From Tepidamorphaceae bacterium (GTDB taxonomy: Bacteria; Pseudomonadota; Alphaproteobacteria; Rhizobiales; Tepidamorphaceae): a stretch of DNA of 64,000 nt. Positions 34,276 through 43,215 of the stretch are shown piece by piece. The stretch's first letter is position 1, and each line of letters opens with the position of its first letter. The notes beneath the pieces are model-generated. The model ran no database searches. It saw only the letters and a program-made list of their open reading frames with translations, and was not told the DNA's origin. The stretch lies in assembly GCA_028279445.1 (NCBI GenBank), contig JANQNT010000030.1:1-64000 (forward strand), read 5' to 3'. The translations under genes and the position numbers were made by a program.

Positions 34276-35238
34276 TCAGGCAGCAAGCGCTTTTACATCC
34301 GGATTTTCGGACCAATCCGCATACCAGTCCTGGAAAAGTCGATACTGGGTTTCGACATAGCCGCGCTGACTGTCCGACAAGGCGTCCATCTCATTGAGGT
34401 TCCGGCGATAGGCTTCATCGCCGTTGATCACCATGAGATGTTTATAGAAGAGCACCAGATCCGCGCCCTCGTCGAACGAAGACAGAATCGCCAATGCCTG
34501 ATCAAGTTCGAGAGCCAGCGCCCGCGCTTTGGCACTGCCCTCGGCAGCCTTCCGGCATAGTTCAACAAGATGCAGAACTTCGTTTGGCAGGGCGTTTCCG
34601 ATGCCGGTAATGGCACCAACCGCGCCACAATTCACGAAACCATGAAACACATTGGTATCGACGCCGACCATCAGCGTCACATCATCGTCGGCGCTGGTGA
34701 TGTATTCGGCGGCATATCGCAGATCTTCGGAGCCGCCAAACTCTTTAAAGCCAACCAGGTTGGGATGGTCCCGCCGCAGTTCAAAGAAGAGGTCGACGCG
34801 GGTTGCAAACCCGTAGTAGGGGCTGTTGTAGATCACGGCCGGCAGATCGGGTGCCGCCGACAGGATGGCTTCAAAGTGCTTGCGTTGCGCGGGCAGCGAG
34901 CTGCCACGCGACAGAACGCGCGGGATGACCATCAGGCCCTGCGCGCCGACCTCTTGCGCATGACGGCTATGGGCCACCGCACTTGCCGAATTGATGGCTC
35001 CGGTCCCGACAACCGTAGGAATGCCGGCCTCAACCAGCTTGGTAACCCCTGTCATGCGCTGCTCATCCGTCAGGAGCGGCCAATCGCCCATGGACCCGCA
35101 ATAGACAACCGCCGACATGCCCGTTTCGATCAGCGCTTTGCCGGTGGCGATCAGCGCATCGTAGTCGGGGGTCCGGTCCGGCAGGCACGGTGTCATCAAG
35201 GCCGGCATGCATCCGGAAAAAGCGTTATGAGGCATCAT
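34276..35238 (-). CDS. DapA/NanA-superfamily lyase or deaminase
   Basis: The 320-residue protein is a class I aldolase-fold enzyme. Tyr137 in VIYNSPYYGF and the Schiff-base Lys165 in LVGFKEFGGS mark the active site, and the phosphate/carboxylate loop reads CGSMGDWP where DapA has GTTGE. The family includes 1-pyrroline-4-hydroxy-2-carboxylate deaminase and several 2-keto-acid dehydratases. Both types yield 2-ketoglutarate semialdehyde, the substrate of the aldehyde dehydrogenase at the other end of the island. GGGAG lies before two adjacent ATGs (35238 and 35235); either may be used. Substrate is inferred from context. Confidence 0.8.
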   Translation of the reverse strand: MMPHNAFSGCMPALMTPCLPDRTPDYDALIATGKALIETGMSAVVYCGSMGDWPLLTDEQRMTGVTKLVEAGIPTVVGTGAINSASAVAHSRHAQEVGAQGLMVIPRVLSRGSSLPAQRKHFEAILSAAPDLPAVIYNSPYYGFATRVDLFFELRRDHPNLVGFKEFGGSEDLRYAAEYITSADDDVTLMVGVDTNVFHGFVNCGAVGAITGIGNALPNEVLHLVELCRKAAEGSAKARALALELDQALAILSSFDEGADLVLFYKHLMVINGDEAYRRNLNEMDALSDSQRGYVETQYRLFQDWYADWSENPDVKALAA

Positions 35239-35413
35239 ATTCTCCCGCGTTTGGATTGATGGAGTTCTTCTGGCTTTGGCCGAGATGGTGGAAAGGTGCG
35301 TTCTGCGCTGGAACTGGTGTGCAGATGCGCTCGGACCCGACCCGGCGATGTTTGCGTTCAGGGTCAGTCCATGGGAACCGTGACTGGCAATGGATGGGGT
35401 TTTGGATGGGGGC

Positions 35414-35797
35414 TCATACCAAGCGATGCCCTGCTTGCTGCACGAGATCTTCCGCAGCTTCCGTGTCCGATGATCTGATGAAGATGATGTCGCCGTCGAA
35501 AGACGAAACGACCAGGACGCCGATTCCGTTTTCTGACAAGGGGCGAATGACGGTCAGAATGACGCCCGCGGCCTCAAAGGCAAAAGGCCCCATAAACTTG
35601 TAACAGACCCATCCCCGCGCCGCCTTGGCACCGCTCGGAATCCGTTCATCGAGACAGATGATCGAAAGTTCGTCATCGGTGCGTGTGATGCTGGCGAAGC
35701 CGGCACCTTCGGCCCAATCGGGCACCGGTTCACCCGGGTCCAGACGAGCGACCGAATAGGCGCCTTCCTGCCGTTGCAGGCTTATCTGGCGGGACAT
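35414..35797 (-). CDS. ACT-domain protein
   Basis: Start at 35797 (MSRQISLQRQ) is supported by GAGGGA and by leaving 11 bases after the preceding gene. The 127 residues form two ACT-like halves (YSVARLDPGEPVPDWAEGAG and IGVLVVSSFDGDIIFIRSSD), as in stand-alone ACT proteins that bind amino acids. No enzyme domain is present. In this cluster it may sense an amino acid such as proline or a derivative, or serve as a regulatory subunit. Gene order suggests cotranscription with the DMT permease. Confidence 0.7.
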   Translation of the reverse strand: MSRQISLQRQEGAYSVARLDPGEPVPDWAEGAGFASITRTDDELSIICLDERIPSGAKAARGWVCYKFMGPFAFEAAGVILTVIRPLSENGIGVLVVSSFDGDIIFIRSSDTEAAEDLVQQAGHRLV

Positions 35798-35808
35798 GGC
35801 CAATTCCC

Positions 35809-36300
35809 TCACATCTTCAACCATTTCGCGAACGTCGATCCGTCGACAAAAAGAAGAGAAATGCCGGTTATCGCGAGGGCCGTGCCAATGATCTGGGGGG
35901 CGCCGAAACGTTCGTGAAAGACAAATGCCGACACCAGGGTAGCGATGACGATTGTTCCGCCCACGACGAAGGGGACGACCACATTCGCTGACAGCTTCTG
36001 GCCATCCGCTCCGCCAATTCCAAACAAGTAGAGATAGCAGATTTCGGCGCCGGCAATACAGATACCCGCGACAACAGCCCAGAAAAAAGTCTGTAACGGT
36101 AGTCCAGAGAGTGTAACTCCGGTCGATACAGAGTAAAGGGCATAGATAGTTGATGTTGTTAGTGCCGCGAATTGGAGCGCGATGATTGCTAAAATAATGG
36201 ACTCAGATCCAGCGGGGACATGGTTACCCGAAATCTTGATAAAGATATTGTACCCGGCATAGAGGAACGCCGTGAGCAGCAATATGAGGTGCTGGGACAT
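35809..36300 (-). CDS. Small DMT/EamA-type membrane protein
   Basis: The ATG at 36300 (MSQHLILLLTAFLYAG) with GGAAG upstream gives 163 residues and about five transmembrane segments. That is half the length of a normal ten-helix EamA exporter, so it probably works as a dimer. The motifs YNIFIKISGNHVPAG and PFVVGGTIVIATLVSAFVFH fit the drug/metabolite transporter superfamily. It lies between the ureohydrolase and the ACT gene and may export an overflow metabolite or take up a second substrate. Confidence 0.65.
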   Translation of the reverse strand: MSQHLILLLTAFLYAGYNIFIKISGNHVPAGSESIILAIIALQFAALTTSTIYALYSVSTGVTLSGLPLQTFFWAVVAGICIAGAEICYLYLFGIGGADGQKLSANVVVPFVVGGTIVIATLVSAFVFHERFGAPQIIGTALAITGISLLFVDGSTFAKWLKM

Positions 36301-36377
36301 CTTCCGTTCACCCGATCTCGACCGCCGGGCGGCTGCAACGCCCATCCCGCGGAGTAGGAAACTCGGACATGTCTCGC

Positions 36378-37328
36378 CTATCCATGGCTGGTCGCCCCGG
36401 TCAGAAGGCATGCTTGTTCAAACAGGATGTTGGCTGCGGTCATCGCGGTGAGCGTTCCGGTCTCGAGCGGTGGACACACCTCGACCAGATCAGCGCCGGT
36501 AAAGTTGATCCCACGCAGTCCGTGTAAGAGCGCCTGGGCTTCCCGGTAGCTTAAACCGCCGGGCTCGAGGCCTCCCGTGCCGGGCGCGATGCTCGGATCA
36601 AGAGCATCGATGTCGAATGTGAGGTAGGCTGGAACGTTGCCGATGGCCTGCCGTATCTGTTGGGAAATGGCATCCGGACCAGAGTGTTCGACGTCGTCCA
36701 TGTCGAAGATGGAAACACCAACCGATTTCGCCCATTCAAGGTCGTCGGCTTTGAACAGGGTTCCCCGGATTCCGATCTGAAACAGCATCTTTGGATCGAC
36801 AAGCCCTTCTTCGATCGCGCGGCGGAAGATGGTGCCGTTGGCGACCGGCTTTCCCAGCATCGCGTTCTGGGTGTCGGAATGGGCGTCGATCTGGACTAGA
36901 GCGACAGCGTCTTTGCGACCAATCGCGCGCAACAGTGGCAGCGAGATCGTATGGTCGCCGCCAACGGCCAGCGGCCTTGCCCCGGCGTCCAAGATCATAT
37001 CGGCGAATGCTTCAATCGCATCGAGACTTGCGCCGGCATCAAGCGGATCAACTGGAGCATCCCCAATGTCGGCGATCCGATGATCGCGAAACGGAGAGAC
37101 GCCGGTCGCGTAACTGACCTCTCGGATCAACCGCGACATTTCCCTGATCTGTGCCGGCCCGTGGCGCGATCCCGATCGAAAGCTCGACCCCAGATCGAAC
37201 GGAACACCGAAGATTGCGATATCAAGGCCATTGGCGCCGGTTTGCATCGGCGCACGCAAGAAGGCCGCCACGTTGGAAAAACGTGGAACGGTCGCCACAT
37301 CGGCTGGCTGCGCGAGAGCGTTTGTCAT
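36378..37328 (-). CDS. Ureohydrolase (agmatinase/guanidinobutyrase/guanidinopropionase type)
   Basis: The 316-residue protein carries the complete dinuclear Mn site of the arginase/agmatinase fold: H126 in GGDHT, D148-H150-D152 in DAHSD, and D239/D241 in FDIDALDP. The N-terminus (VPRFSNVAAFLRAP) and GSSFRSGSRHGPAQIRE resemble guanidinopropionase and guanidinobutyrase more than arginase. It hydrolyses a guanidino group to urea plus an amine. Its ATG overlaps the stop of the SDR gene (ATGA), so the two are translationally coupled. Its place in a hydroxyproline-like cluster is unexpected and may indicate a guanidino substrate for the pathway. Confidence 0.85.
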   Translation of the reverse strand: MTNALAQPADVATVPRFSNVAAFLRAPMQTGANGLDIAIFGVPFDLGSSFRSGSRHGPAQIREMSRLIREVSYATGVSPFRDHRIADIGDAPVDPLDAGASLDAIEAFADMILDAGARPLAVGGDHTISLPLLRAIGRKDAVALVQIDAHSDTQNAMLGKPVANGTIFRRAIEEGLVDPKMLFQIGIRGTLFKADDLEWAKSVGVSIFDMDDVEHSGPDAISQQIRQAIGNVPAYLTFDIDALDPSIAPGTGGLEPGGLSYREAQALLHGLRGINFTGADLVEVCPPLETGTLTAMTAANILFEQACLLTGATSHG

Positions 37329-38059
37329 TGCATGAACTCGCCGCCGTTCACAAAGAAGTTGGCACCGGTCGTGAACTCAGCGGCCAGGATGCAATCCACC
37401 ATATGAATGACGTCGTTGTGCGCACCGAGCCGCCCCATCGGTATCCCGTTCAGAACACCGGTAAGGCCCTCGGGTGTATCCAGCGCGTAGCGCTCGCGGA
37501 CCTCTTCGGTGTCGACGGCACTTGGCGTCAGGCAGTTCACACGGATTTTCGGTGCAAGTTCGCGCGCCATGCACTTGGTCAGGGCCAGGATTCCGCCCTT
37601 TGCGCTGCAAAAGTTGGCGCCGTTCTTCCGACCTTGAATGCCGCAAGCCGCGCCGAGATTGATGATCGAACCCTGCCCCTCACCAATCTGCCGGACAAAC
37701 TCCTGACCGCAGATGAATGTGCCCTTTAGGTGCGTGTCGACAACTTCATCCCAGAGTTCATCTGTCAGTTCGCTGAACGGCGCATCACGATTGACCCCAG
37801 CGCAATTGATCAGGACATCGCAGCCGCCAAACACTTCGCAGGTGCGGGCAAACATCGCACGGACATCTTCGCGGCGGCGCACATCGGCCTGGACCGCCAG
37901 CACGCGGTCCTTCGCGTCGGCTTCGAGTTCCGCGATCACGTTTTCCGCGCCCTGTGGACTGCGGTAGTTCATGACCACGTTGCTGCCTTTCGCGGCAAAT
38001 GCCTTGGTCAATGCGGCGCCGAGCCCCCGCGTTCCACCCGTGATTACAATTGCGTTCAA
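37325..38059 (-). CDS. Short-chain dehydrogenase/reductase with non-canonical active site
   Basis: I start this at the TTG at 38059, the only start codon directly before the Rossmann motif (NAIVITGGTRGLG); a longer frame upstream overlaps the TRAP permease. The 244 residues have the SDR cofactor loop, the NNAG-like INCAGVN and the C-terminal NFFVNGGEFMQ. The catalytic YxxxK reads F150-C-S-A-K154, and the usual catalytic Ser is Ala/Gly (INLGAACG). Nucleotides at the position read TTT, so it is a true Phe codon here. Without Tyr, normal hydride-transfer chemistry is doubtful. It may be a binding protein, an isomerase or an altered reductase. Confidence 0.8.
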   Translation of the reverse strand: MNAIVITGGTRGLGAALTKAFAAKGSNVVMNYRSPQGAENVIAELEADAKDRVLAVQADVRRREDVRAMFARTCEVFGGCDVLINCAGVNRDAPFSELTDELWDEVVDTHLKGTFICGQEFVRQIGEGQGSIINLGAACGIQGRKNGANFCSAKGGILALTKCMARELAPKIRVNCLTPSAVDTEEVRERYALDTPEGLTGVLNGIPMGRLGAHNDVIHMVDCILAAEFTTGANFFVNGGEFMQ

Positions 38060-38106
38060 GACAGGAATTCCACTTTGTTGCCCGAGGTTTGCGCGGTCGG
38101 ATTTGC

Positions 38107-39384
38107 TCAGTACCCAAGCAGATTGGGGACGAAGAGTGTGATTTGCGGGACATAGCTGATCGTCAGGAGCGTAATCAGCAGCACGCCGATGAAGGGGAGC
38201 AGTGGCTTGAAGACGGCCTCGATAGGCACCTTGCTCAGACCGCAAGCCACATAGAGGCAAACACCCACGGGTGGCGTGAACAGCGACAAAGACACGTTTG
38301 CGGCGACAAATATGCCGATGTGAATCGGGTCCATCCCAAGCGCGACGCCGGTCGGAACCAGGATCGGCATCAGGATGATGATCGCCGGCAGCGCATCCAT
38401 GATCATCCCGATGAGGAAGAATGTGATGTTCACCAGGATGACGAAGATGATCCAGTTGCCGGTTACTCCAGCGATCCACTGAGCGATCTGGTGGGGAATA
38501 CGCTCGAAGGCGAGCGTAAAGGACAGGGCGGATGCCATGCCAAGCACCAGAAGAACGATGCCGGTGAGCTTTGCTGCCTGCAGCAAAACACCAGGCATGT
38601 CGGACAGCTTCAGTTCCTTGTAGACGAAGAGCGATACGATCAGACCGTAGACCACCGCCACCGCCGATGCCTCGGTGGGGGTGAAGATGCCACCGAGAAT
38701 GCCGCCAAGAATGATGACGGGCATCAGAAAGGCGAGGATGCCGTCCTTGATGATCGCAATCTTCTCGCCGAAGGTCGTGGGATCGGTGGTCGGAAGGTCC
38801 AGTTTCCACCCGTAGTAATAGCAGAGCAGCATCAGCGCGATGCCGTTGAACACGCCCGGTAGTATTCCGGCGGCGAACAGACCGCCGATGGATATGCCGG
38901 ACACAACGCCAATGATGATCAGATCAATCGACGGGGGAACGATCGACGAGGTTCCGCCCGATGCAGCCAGAAGTGCAGTGGCAAACTCTCGCGGATATTT
39001 CCGCTTGAGCATTTCGGGCATCGTCGTCGAACCGATCGCCGCGGTGTCTGCGCTTGCCGAGCCGCACACCCCGGAAAAGAACATCGTCGACAAGATCACG
39101 ACAAAGCCCAGGCCACCCTTGACCCGGCCGACGAATACCAAAGACAGATCGACAATGCGCCGGGCGATGCCGCCATGGCCCATGATCGTTCCGGCCAAAA
39201 TGAACATCGGGATGGCCAGCAGGGTGAAGCTGTTCAATCCATCCAGGATTTTCTGAGGGATCAGGATCAGGAAGTCCGGCGATAAGGCGAGCAGGCCGGC
39301 CATTGCGGCAATTCCAAGCGCGATGGCGATCGGGACCGAAAGCAGCAAGGCAATAAGAAGAACAAATCCGACGATGAAGGTCAC
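38107..39384 (-). CDS. dctM: TRAP transporter large permease (DctM type), second system
   Basis: The 425-residue inner-membrane protein has the two DctM repeats, with FFSGVCGSASADTAAIGSTT and GGTSSIVPPSIDLIII in the first and HIGIFVAANVSLSLFTPPVG in the second. It is the transport subunit of the island's importer. It starts 9 bases past the dctQ stop, and the SDR gene follows after 47 bases. Its substrate is presumably the compound degraded by the flanking racemase, lyase and dehydrogenases. Confidence 0.9.
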   Translation of the reverse strand: MTFIVGFVLLIALLLSVPIAIALGIAAMAGLLALSPDFLILIPQKILDGLNSFTLLAIPMFILAGTIMGHGGIARRIVDLSLVFVGRVKGGLGFVVILSTMFFSGVCGSASADTAAIGSTTMPEMLKRKYPREFATALLAASGGTSSIVPPSIDLIIIGVVSGISIGGLFAAGILPGVFNGIALMLLCYYYGWKLDLPTTDPTTFGEKIAIIKDGILAFLMPVIILGGILGGIFTPTEASAVAVVYGLIVSLFVYKELKLSDMPGVLLQAAKLTGIVLLVLGMASALSFTLAFERIPHQIAQWIAGVTGNWIIFVILVNITFFLIGMIMDALPAIIILMPILVPTGVALGMDPIHIGIFVAANVSLSLFTPPVGVCLYVACGLSKVPIEAVFKPLLPFIGVLLITLLTISYVPQITLFVPNLLGY

Positions 39385-39393
39385 GGCGCGCAG

Positions 39394-39900
39394 TTATCCC
39401 TGTTCCGTCTCTTCAACTCGGCCAGCCAGTTCGCGCCACATTGACTTCAGCGCTTCGAGCAGCATCAACGCGCTTCCGACCACGATCGAGGCGTAAGGGA
39501 TCTGCATTGAGATCTGCAGGGTTGGCGCTGTGTGTCCGGCAACGCCTTTGACAAAAACGATCGAGTAGAAGAGCAGCACCGCAAAGAAGACGGCAAGAAT
39601 CAACTGAACAGCGATACCCGTGGCGCGCTGGAGACTTTCTGGAAAGTTCTGGACCAGGAGCCGCAAGGCAAAATGCGACTTGGTCTTGAAGCCATAGGCG
39701 GCGCTCAGCATGGCGAGCCACATGAGCAGGAACCTGGCCAGTTCCTCAGACCAGGAGAGAGAGTGCTCGAACACATATCGAGCAATCACCTGGCTGAAGA
39801 CCACAATGGTCATCGCGATCAACAAGCCGCAGAGCACGGTTTCGAGCGGATGGGTCACCATCGCACGGATCGTCTTTGATAAGCCGGACAAACGCATCAT
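39394..39900 (-). CDS. dctQ: TRAP transporter small permease (DctQ type), second system
   Basis: The 168-residue protein has four transmembrane segments and the DctQ motif WSEELARFLLMWLAMLSAAY. It pairs with the large permease 9 bases downstream. A gap of 131 bases separates it from dctP; within it lies TTGTCGACGG (39951), a degenerate copy of the GntR core, which could allow separate control. Confidence 0.85.
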   Translation of the reverse strand: MMRLSGLSKTIRAMVTHPLETVLCGLLIAMTIVVFSQVIARYVFEHSLSWSEELARFLLMWLAMLSAAYGFKTKSHFALRLLVQNFPESLQRATGIAVQLILAVFFAVLLFYSIVFVKGVAGHTAPTLQISMQIPYASIVVGSALMLLEALKSMWRELAGRVEETEQG

Positions 39901-40031
39901 TGTTTTCCCGCCGCGATCCAGGAGTCCTGCAATCTGACCGTCGTTACGGATTGTCGACGGACCCGCACTGGAACACCAAGCATTTTGCTGGTGGTCTTTC
40001 CGGTCACGGGCCCGTCTGATCTCTCGTTTGG

Positions 40032-41012
40032 TTACTGGTTGGCGATCTCTTCAATGACCTTCCGGCCACCAACCTTCTCGGCGTTCTCGTCGTAAACGCT
40101 CGCGACTTTCTCGCGGAACGGCGCCAGGTCTACCTCGTTGAACTCAAGACCCTTTTCCTTAAGTCGCGCCAGCGCATCATTGGTCATTGCCGCAATTGCC
40201 TCGCGTTCGGCCCGAGTGCCCACAGCGGCAGCTTCACGCACCTTCTCACGCAGATCCTCAGGCAGCTTGCCGAGTTCTGACTCGCTGCACACCAGTGCTG
40301 CGGCAAGATACATATGGCCGGTCAGGGAGACGTATTTTGTCACTTCAAAGAAGTTCTCGACCAGCAGGTCGACGTGGTCCGTTTCGGCACCGTCGATCAC
40401 CCCTTGCTGAAGCGAGGTGTAAACTTCGCCAAACGACATCGGCGTTGCTTGCGCACCAAGCGCATTGAACGTGTCGATCAGCACCGGACTTCCCATGACG
40501 CGGATCTTGAGACCCTTGAGGTCATCGGGCGTTTGGACCGGACGTTCTCCGTTCCAAACATTGCGGACACCGGAAAACCACCATCCGAGCACCTCAGCAT
40601 TGAGGCTCTCTTCAACCTTGCCGGCAAGGCGCTCACCAACCGGACCGTCGACAACGCGGTAGAAGTGGTCGATGTCATTGAACACGAAAGGCAGATTGAG
40701 AAGATCAGCCTCCGGCACGAAGGGAGCGAGACCACCACCGGCACTGGCGACCGAGCAGGCAATCGTCCCCTGCTTGACCATCTGGCTGGCGGCCTCTTCT
40801 GTCCCAAGCTGCTCGCCAGGGAAGATCTCAACTGTCACGGCGCCGTTGGTGCTCTCCTCCAACGCTGCTTTGAAGGCTTCCGCCCCGTCCTGATAGGGGT
40901 GCTGTTCAGGGCCGTTATGAGCGAGCTTCAGAGTGTATTCGGCGGCGTATGCATTTCCCATCAGAGCAATCGCCGTGACAGTGGCCGCCAGGAACCTTTT
41001 GGTGTGTTTCAT
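40032..41012 (-). CDS. dctP: TRAP transporter substrate-binding protein (DctP), second system
   Basis: The 326-residue precursor has a signal peptide (KRFLAATVTAIALMGNAYAA). The mature DctP receptor starts YTLKLAHNGPEQHPYQDG. The conserved carboxylate-binding Arg is in DLKGLKIRVMGSPVLIDTF. It captures the substrate in the periplasm for the DctQM permease. The gene follows the racemase homologue by 74 bases on the same strand and is probably cotranscribed with it. Confidence 0.9.
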   Translation of the reverse strand: MKHTKRFLAATVTAIALMGNAYAAEYTLKLAHNGPEQHPYQDGAEAFKAALEESTNGAVTVEIFPGEQLGTEEAASQMVKQGTIACSVASAGGGLAPFVPEADLLNLPFVFNDIDHFYRVVDGPVGERLAGKVEESLNAEVLGWWFSGVRNVWNGERPVQTPDDLKGLKIRVMGSPVLIDTFNALGAQATPMSFGEVYTSLQQGVIDGAETDHVDLLVENFFEVTKYVSLTGHMYLAAALVCSESELGKLPEDLREKVREAAAVGTRAEREAIAAMTNDALARLKEKGLEFNEVDLAPFREKVASVYDENAEKVGGRKVIEEIANQ

Positions 41013-41086
41013 TGCTTTGTCCTCATCTGGATTTGGTTTCGTCTTCTTCGAATTCCGGTTCCCAAATTCCTCCCAGGGGCCGGACG

Positions 41087-42169
41087 TCAGTGGGCGATAG
41101 GCTTATCCATCTCCCCGCCCCAAATGTCGCCGACCGTGAATCCATCGGGGAATGGATCGTCGGGTTGGACGACATAGCTCGCATAGCCGGTGATCCAGGC
41201 CTGTCCGCGAATTGTGGGCACTACGGCCTCAGTGCCGCCGAGCATCTGTCTACGGACCAGCCGACCGGTGAAAATCGTGCCGAGAATGCCTTCGTGATGG
41301 AAATCCTGGTCGAGTGGCAGTTGCCCTTTTGCGTGAAGGGCCGCCATGCGGGCACAGGTACCGGTGCCACAGGGAGAGCGATCAAGAACGCCGGTCCATG
41401 TGGTCGGTCGTTCCCAGTCGAGTTGACCAGACGAAACGACAACCGCGTTCTTTGCGTCGGCGCCCTTCACTGTGGGCGTGCCGGTCATGACGCAAATGGT
41501 CACGCCATGGATGCTCGGGTTTTCGGGGTGCACGCAGGGAAGCTGTTCGCGCGCCGCCGCCTTGATCATCTCACCCGCCCGCGTAATCTCGCCGGCACGG
41601 TCAGGCACAAGCTCAAGGCCGAGCTTTTCGGCGTCGGCAATCACATAAAACATGCCGCCCCAGGCAACGTCGACGACCACCTTGCCCAGTTCGGGCACGT
41701 CAATCGTCTGGTCCAGATGTGCGGCAAATGCCGGCACGTTCTCGAACGTCACGCCCATGACCCTGCCGTTCGAAACCTCGGCTTCGACTGCGATCAATCC
41801 GGCAGGTGTTTCCAGCTTAAGATGCGTAAAGGGCTCGGTGACGGCGACCATGCCGGTTTCGATCAAGGCCGTTGTGACGCCAATCGTGTTTGACCCGGAC
41901 ATCGCCGGATACTCCACCTGCTCCATGATGACGAAACCGGCATCGGCTTCCGGGTGGGTCGTGGGCAGGATGAGGTTGCAATTGGCTGCCGGATATCCAC
42001 GCGGCTCGCGCAGCATGCGCTTGCGCAGATCGTCCCCATCGCGCTCCAGGTACTGCATTTTCTCGAACATCGTCGCGCCAGGGACGTCGAGCACTCCACC
42101 CACGATTACACGCGCTGGTTCGCCGCAGGCATGCAGGTCAATGGCCTGTATCATCCTCGTTGCGGTCAA
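41087..42169 (-). CDS. Proline racemase-family protein (Ser/Cys type)
   Basis: The 360-residue protein has the two-lobed proline racemase fold. The first catalytic position is Ser91 (YPAMSGSNTIG, where classical enzymes read MCGHG) and the second is Cys267 (DRSPCGTGTCA). Ser/Cys members of the superfamily have been described alongside Cys/Cys 4-hydroxyproline epimerases and Cys/Thr trans-3-hydroxyproline dehydratases. I therefore expect an epimerase on a hydroxylated or substituted proline, but the substrate is not fixed by sequence. Its start overlaps the stop of the aldo/keto reductase gene (ATGA), so the two are coupled. Confidence 0.8.
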   Translation of the reverse strand: MTATRMIQAIDLHACGEPARVIVGGVLDVPGATMFEKMQYLERDGDDLRKRMLREPRGYPAANCNLILPTTHPEADAGFVIMEQVEYPAMSGSNTIGVTTALIETGMVAVTEPFTHLKLETPAGLIAVEAEVSNGRVMGVTFENVPAFAAHLDQTIDVPELGKVVVDVAWGGMFYVIADAEKLGLELVPDRAGEITRAGEMIKAAAREQLPCVHPENPSIHGVTICVMTGTPTVKGADAKNAVVVSSGQLDWERPTTWTGVLDRSPCGTGTCARMAALHAKGQLPLDQDFHHEGILGTIFTGRLVRRQMLGGTEAVVPTIRGQAWITGYASYVVQPDDPFPDGFTVGDIWGGEMDKPIAH

Positions 42170-43215
42170 GCGTCTTCTCCCCAGGTAACCTGCATCTTCA
42201 TCCAGTCGGCGGTGTTGTGAAAATCGGCAACGACACTTCCAGGCGGCACCAGAGCATCGCAGGCGGCGCGCGTTTCGTCGTCCAGCGTGACGTCGATCAC
42301 TGGCAAGAGACTTTCAAGCTGAGGGATGGTGCGGGGGCCGATCAGCGGCGCGGTGATGCCAGGTTGATCCCGGACCCAGACAATCGCCAGCTGCGCTGGC
42401 GTTAGCCCGACCCCTTCGGCGATCTTGGCAAACTCGATACCAACTTCGATGCCTTTCCGGGTCACCCGGTCGGCATAGAAGCTGCCACGCAATGCCGCGC
42501 GCGAATTCTCCGGGAACGATTCCGCTGAGGTGTAGCGGCCTGCAAGCACGCCCATCGCCATTGGCGCCCATGCGACAATGCCCAACCCGTGCTTTTGGCA
42601 AAGCGGCACGAGCTCGTTTTCGATGCGCCGGTCCAGCAGGTTGTAAGGGGGCTGCTCGCAAACAAAGCGAACATAGTTCTTCAGCTCGCTGACCATAATG
42701 GCTTCCATCACGGTCCAGGGCGCGTGCGTTGAACAGCCGATGTAGCGCACCTTGCCCTGCCGGACGAGGTGGTCCAGCGCGCCAATCTGTTCTTCCCAGG
42801 GAATATCCGGAGATGGACGGTGAATCTGATAGAGGTCGATATGGTCGGTATCGAGCCGGCGCAGCGAGTTCTCGCACGCACGGATGATATTCAGACGTGA
42901 ATGGCCATGGTCATTGGGACCGAAAAGAGACGGATCATCCACCGAGTAACCGGGGCGCCGCCGCCCATGATCGACCTTTGTCGCTATCAGCGTTTGGTGG
43001 CGCTTGCCATTGGCTTTCAGCGCACGCCCAATGATCTTCTCGCCTTCGCCATCAGCATAGACATCGCCGGTATCGACCATGTTGATGCCCGCGTCGAGAG
43101 CCATGTCCAGAATGCGGGAAGCCTCTTCTTCCGGCGTCGGGTCGGCGAAGTTGTCAGTGCCCAGGCACAGGCTTGAAACATTAACGCCAGTGCGGCCTAA
43201 GCCTCTGTATTCCAT
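42166..43215 (-). CDS. Aldo/keto reductase
   Basis: The 349-residue TIM-barrel enzyme has the catalytic tetrad: Asp and Tyr in NMVDTGDVYADGEGEKIIG, Lys in LIATKVDHG and His in DLYQIHRPSP. GPRTIPQLE near the C-terminus contributes NADPH binding. It reduces carbonyls or oxidises hydroxy groups. It is the first gene of the minus-strand operon running to the DapA-family gene, with the perfect CTTGTCGACAAG site 109 bases upstream. In the absence of a flavin oxidase gene, it is one candidate for the missing oxidation step. Confidence 0.85.
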   Translation of the reverse strand: MEYRGLGRTGVNVSSLCLGTDNFADPTPEEEASRILDMALDAGINMVDTGDVYADGEGEKIIGRALKANGKRHQTLIATKVDHGRRRPGYSVDDPSLFGPNDHGHSRLNIIRACENSLRRLDTDHIDLYQIHRPSPDIPWEEQIGALDHLVRQGKVRYIGCSTHAPWTVMEAIMVSELKNYVRFVCEQPPYNLLDRRIENELVPLCQKHGLGIVAWAPMAMGVLAGRYTSAESFPENSRAALRGSFYADRVTRKGIEVGIEFAKIAEGVGLTPAQLAIVWVRDQPGITAPLIGPRTIPQLESLLPVIDVTLDDETRAACDALVPPGSVVADFHNTADWMKMQVTWGEDA

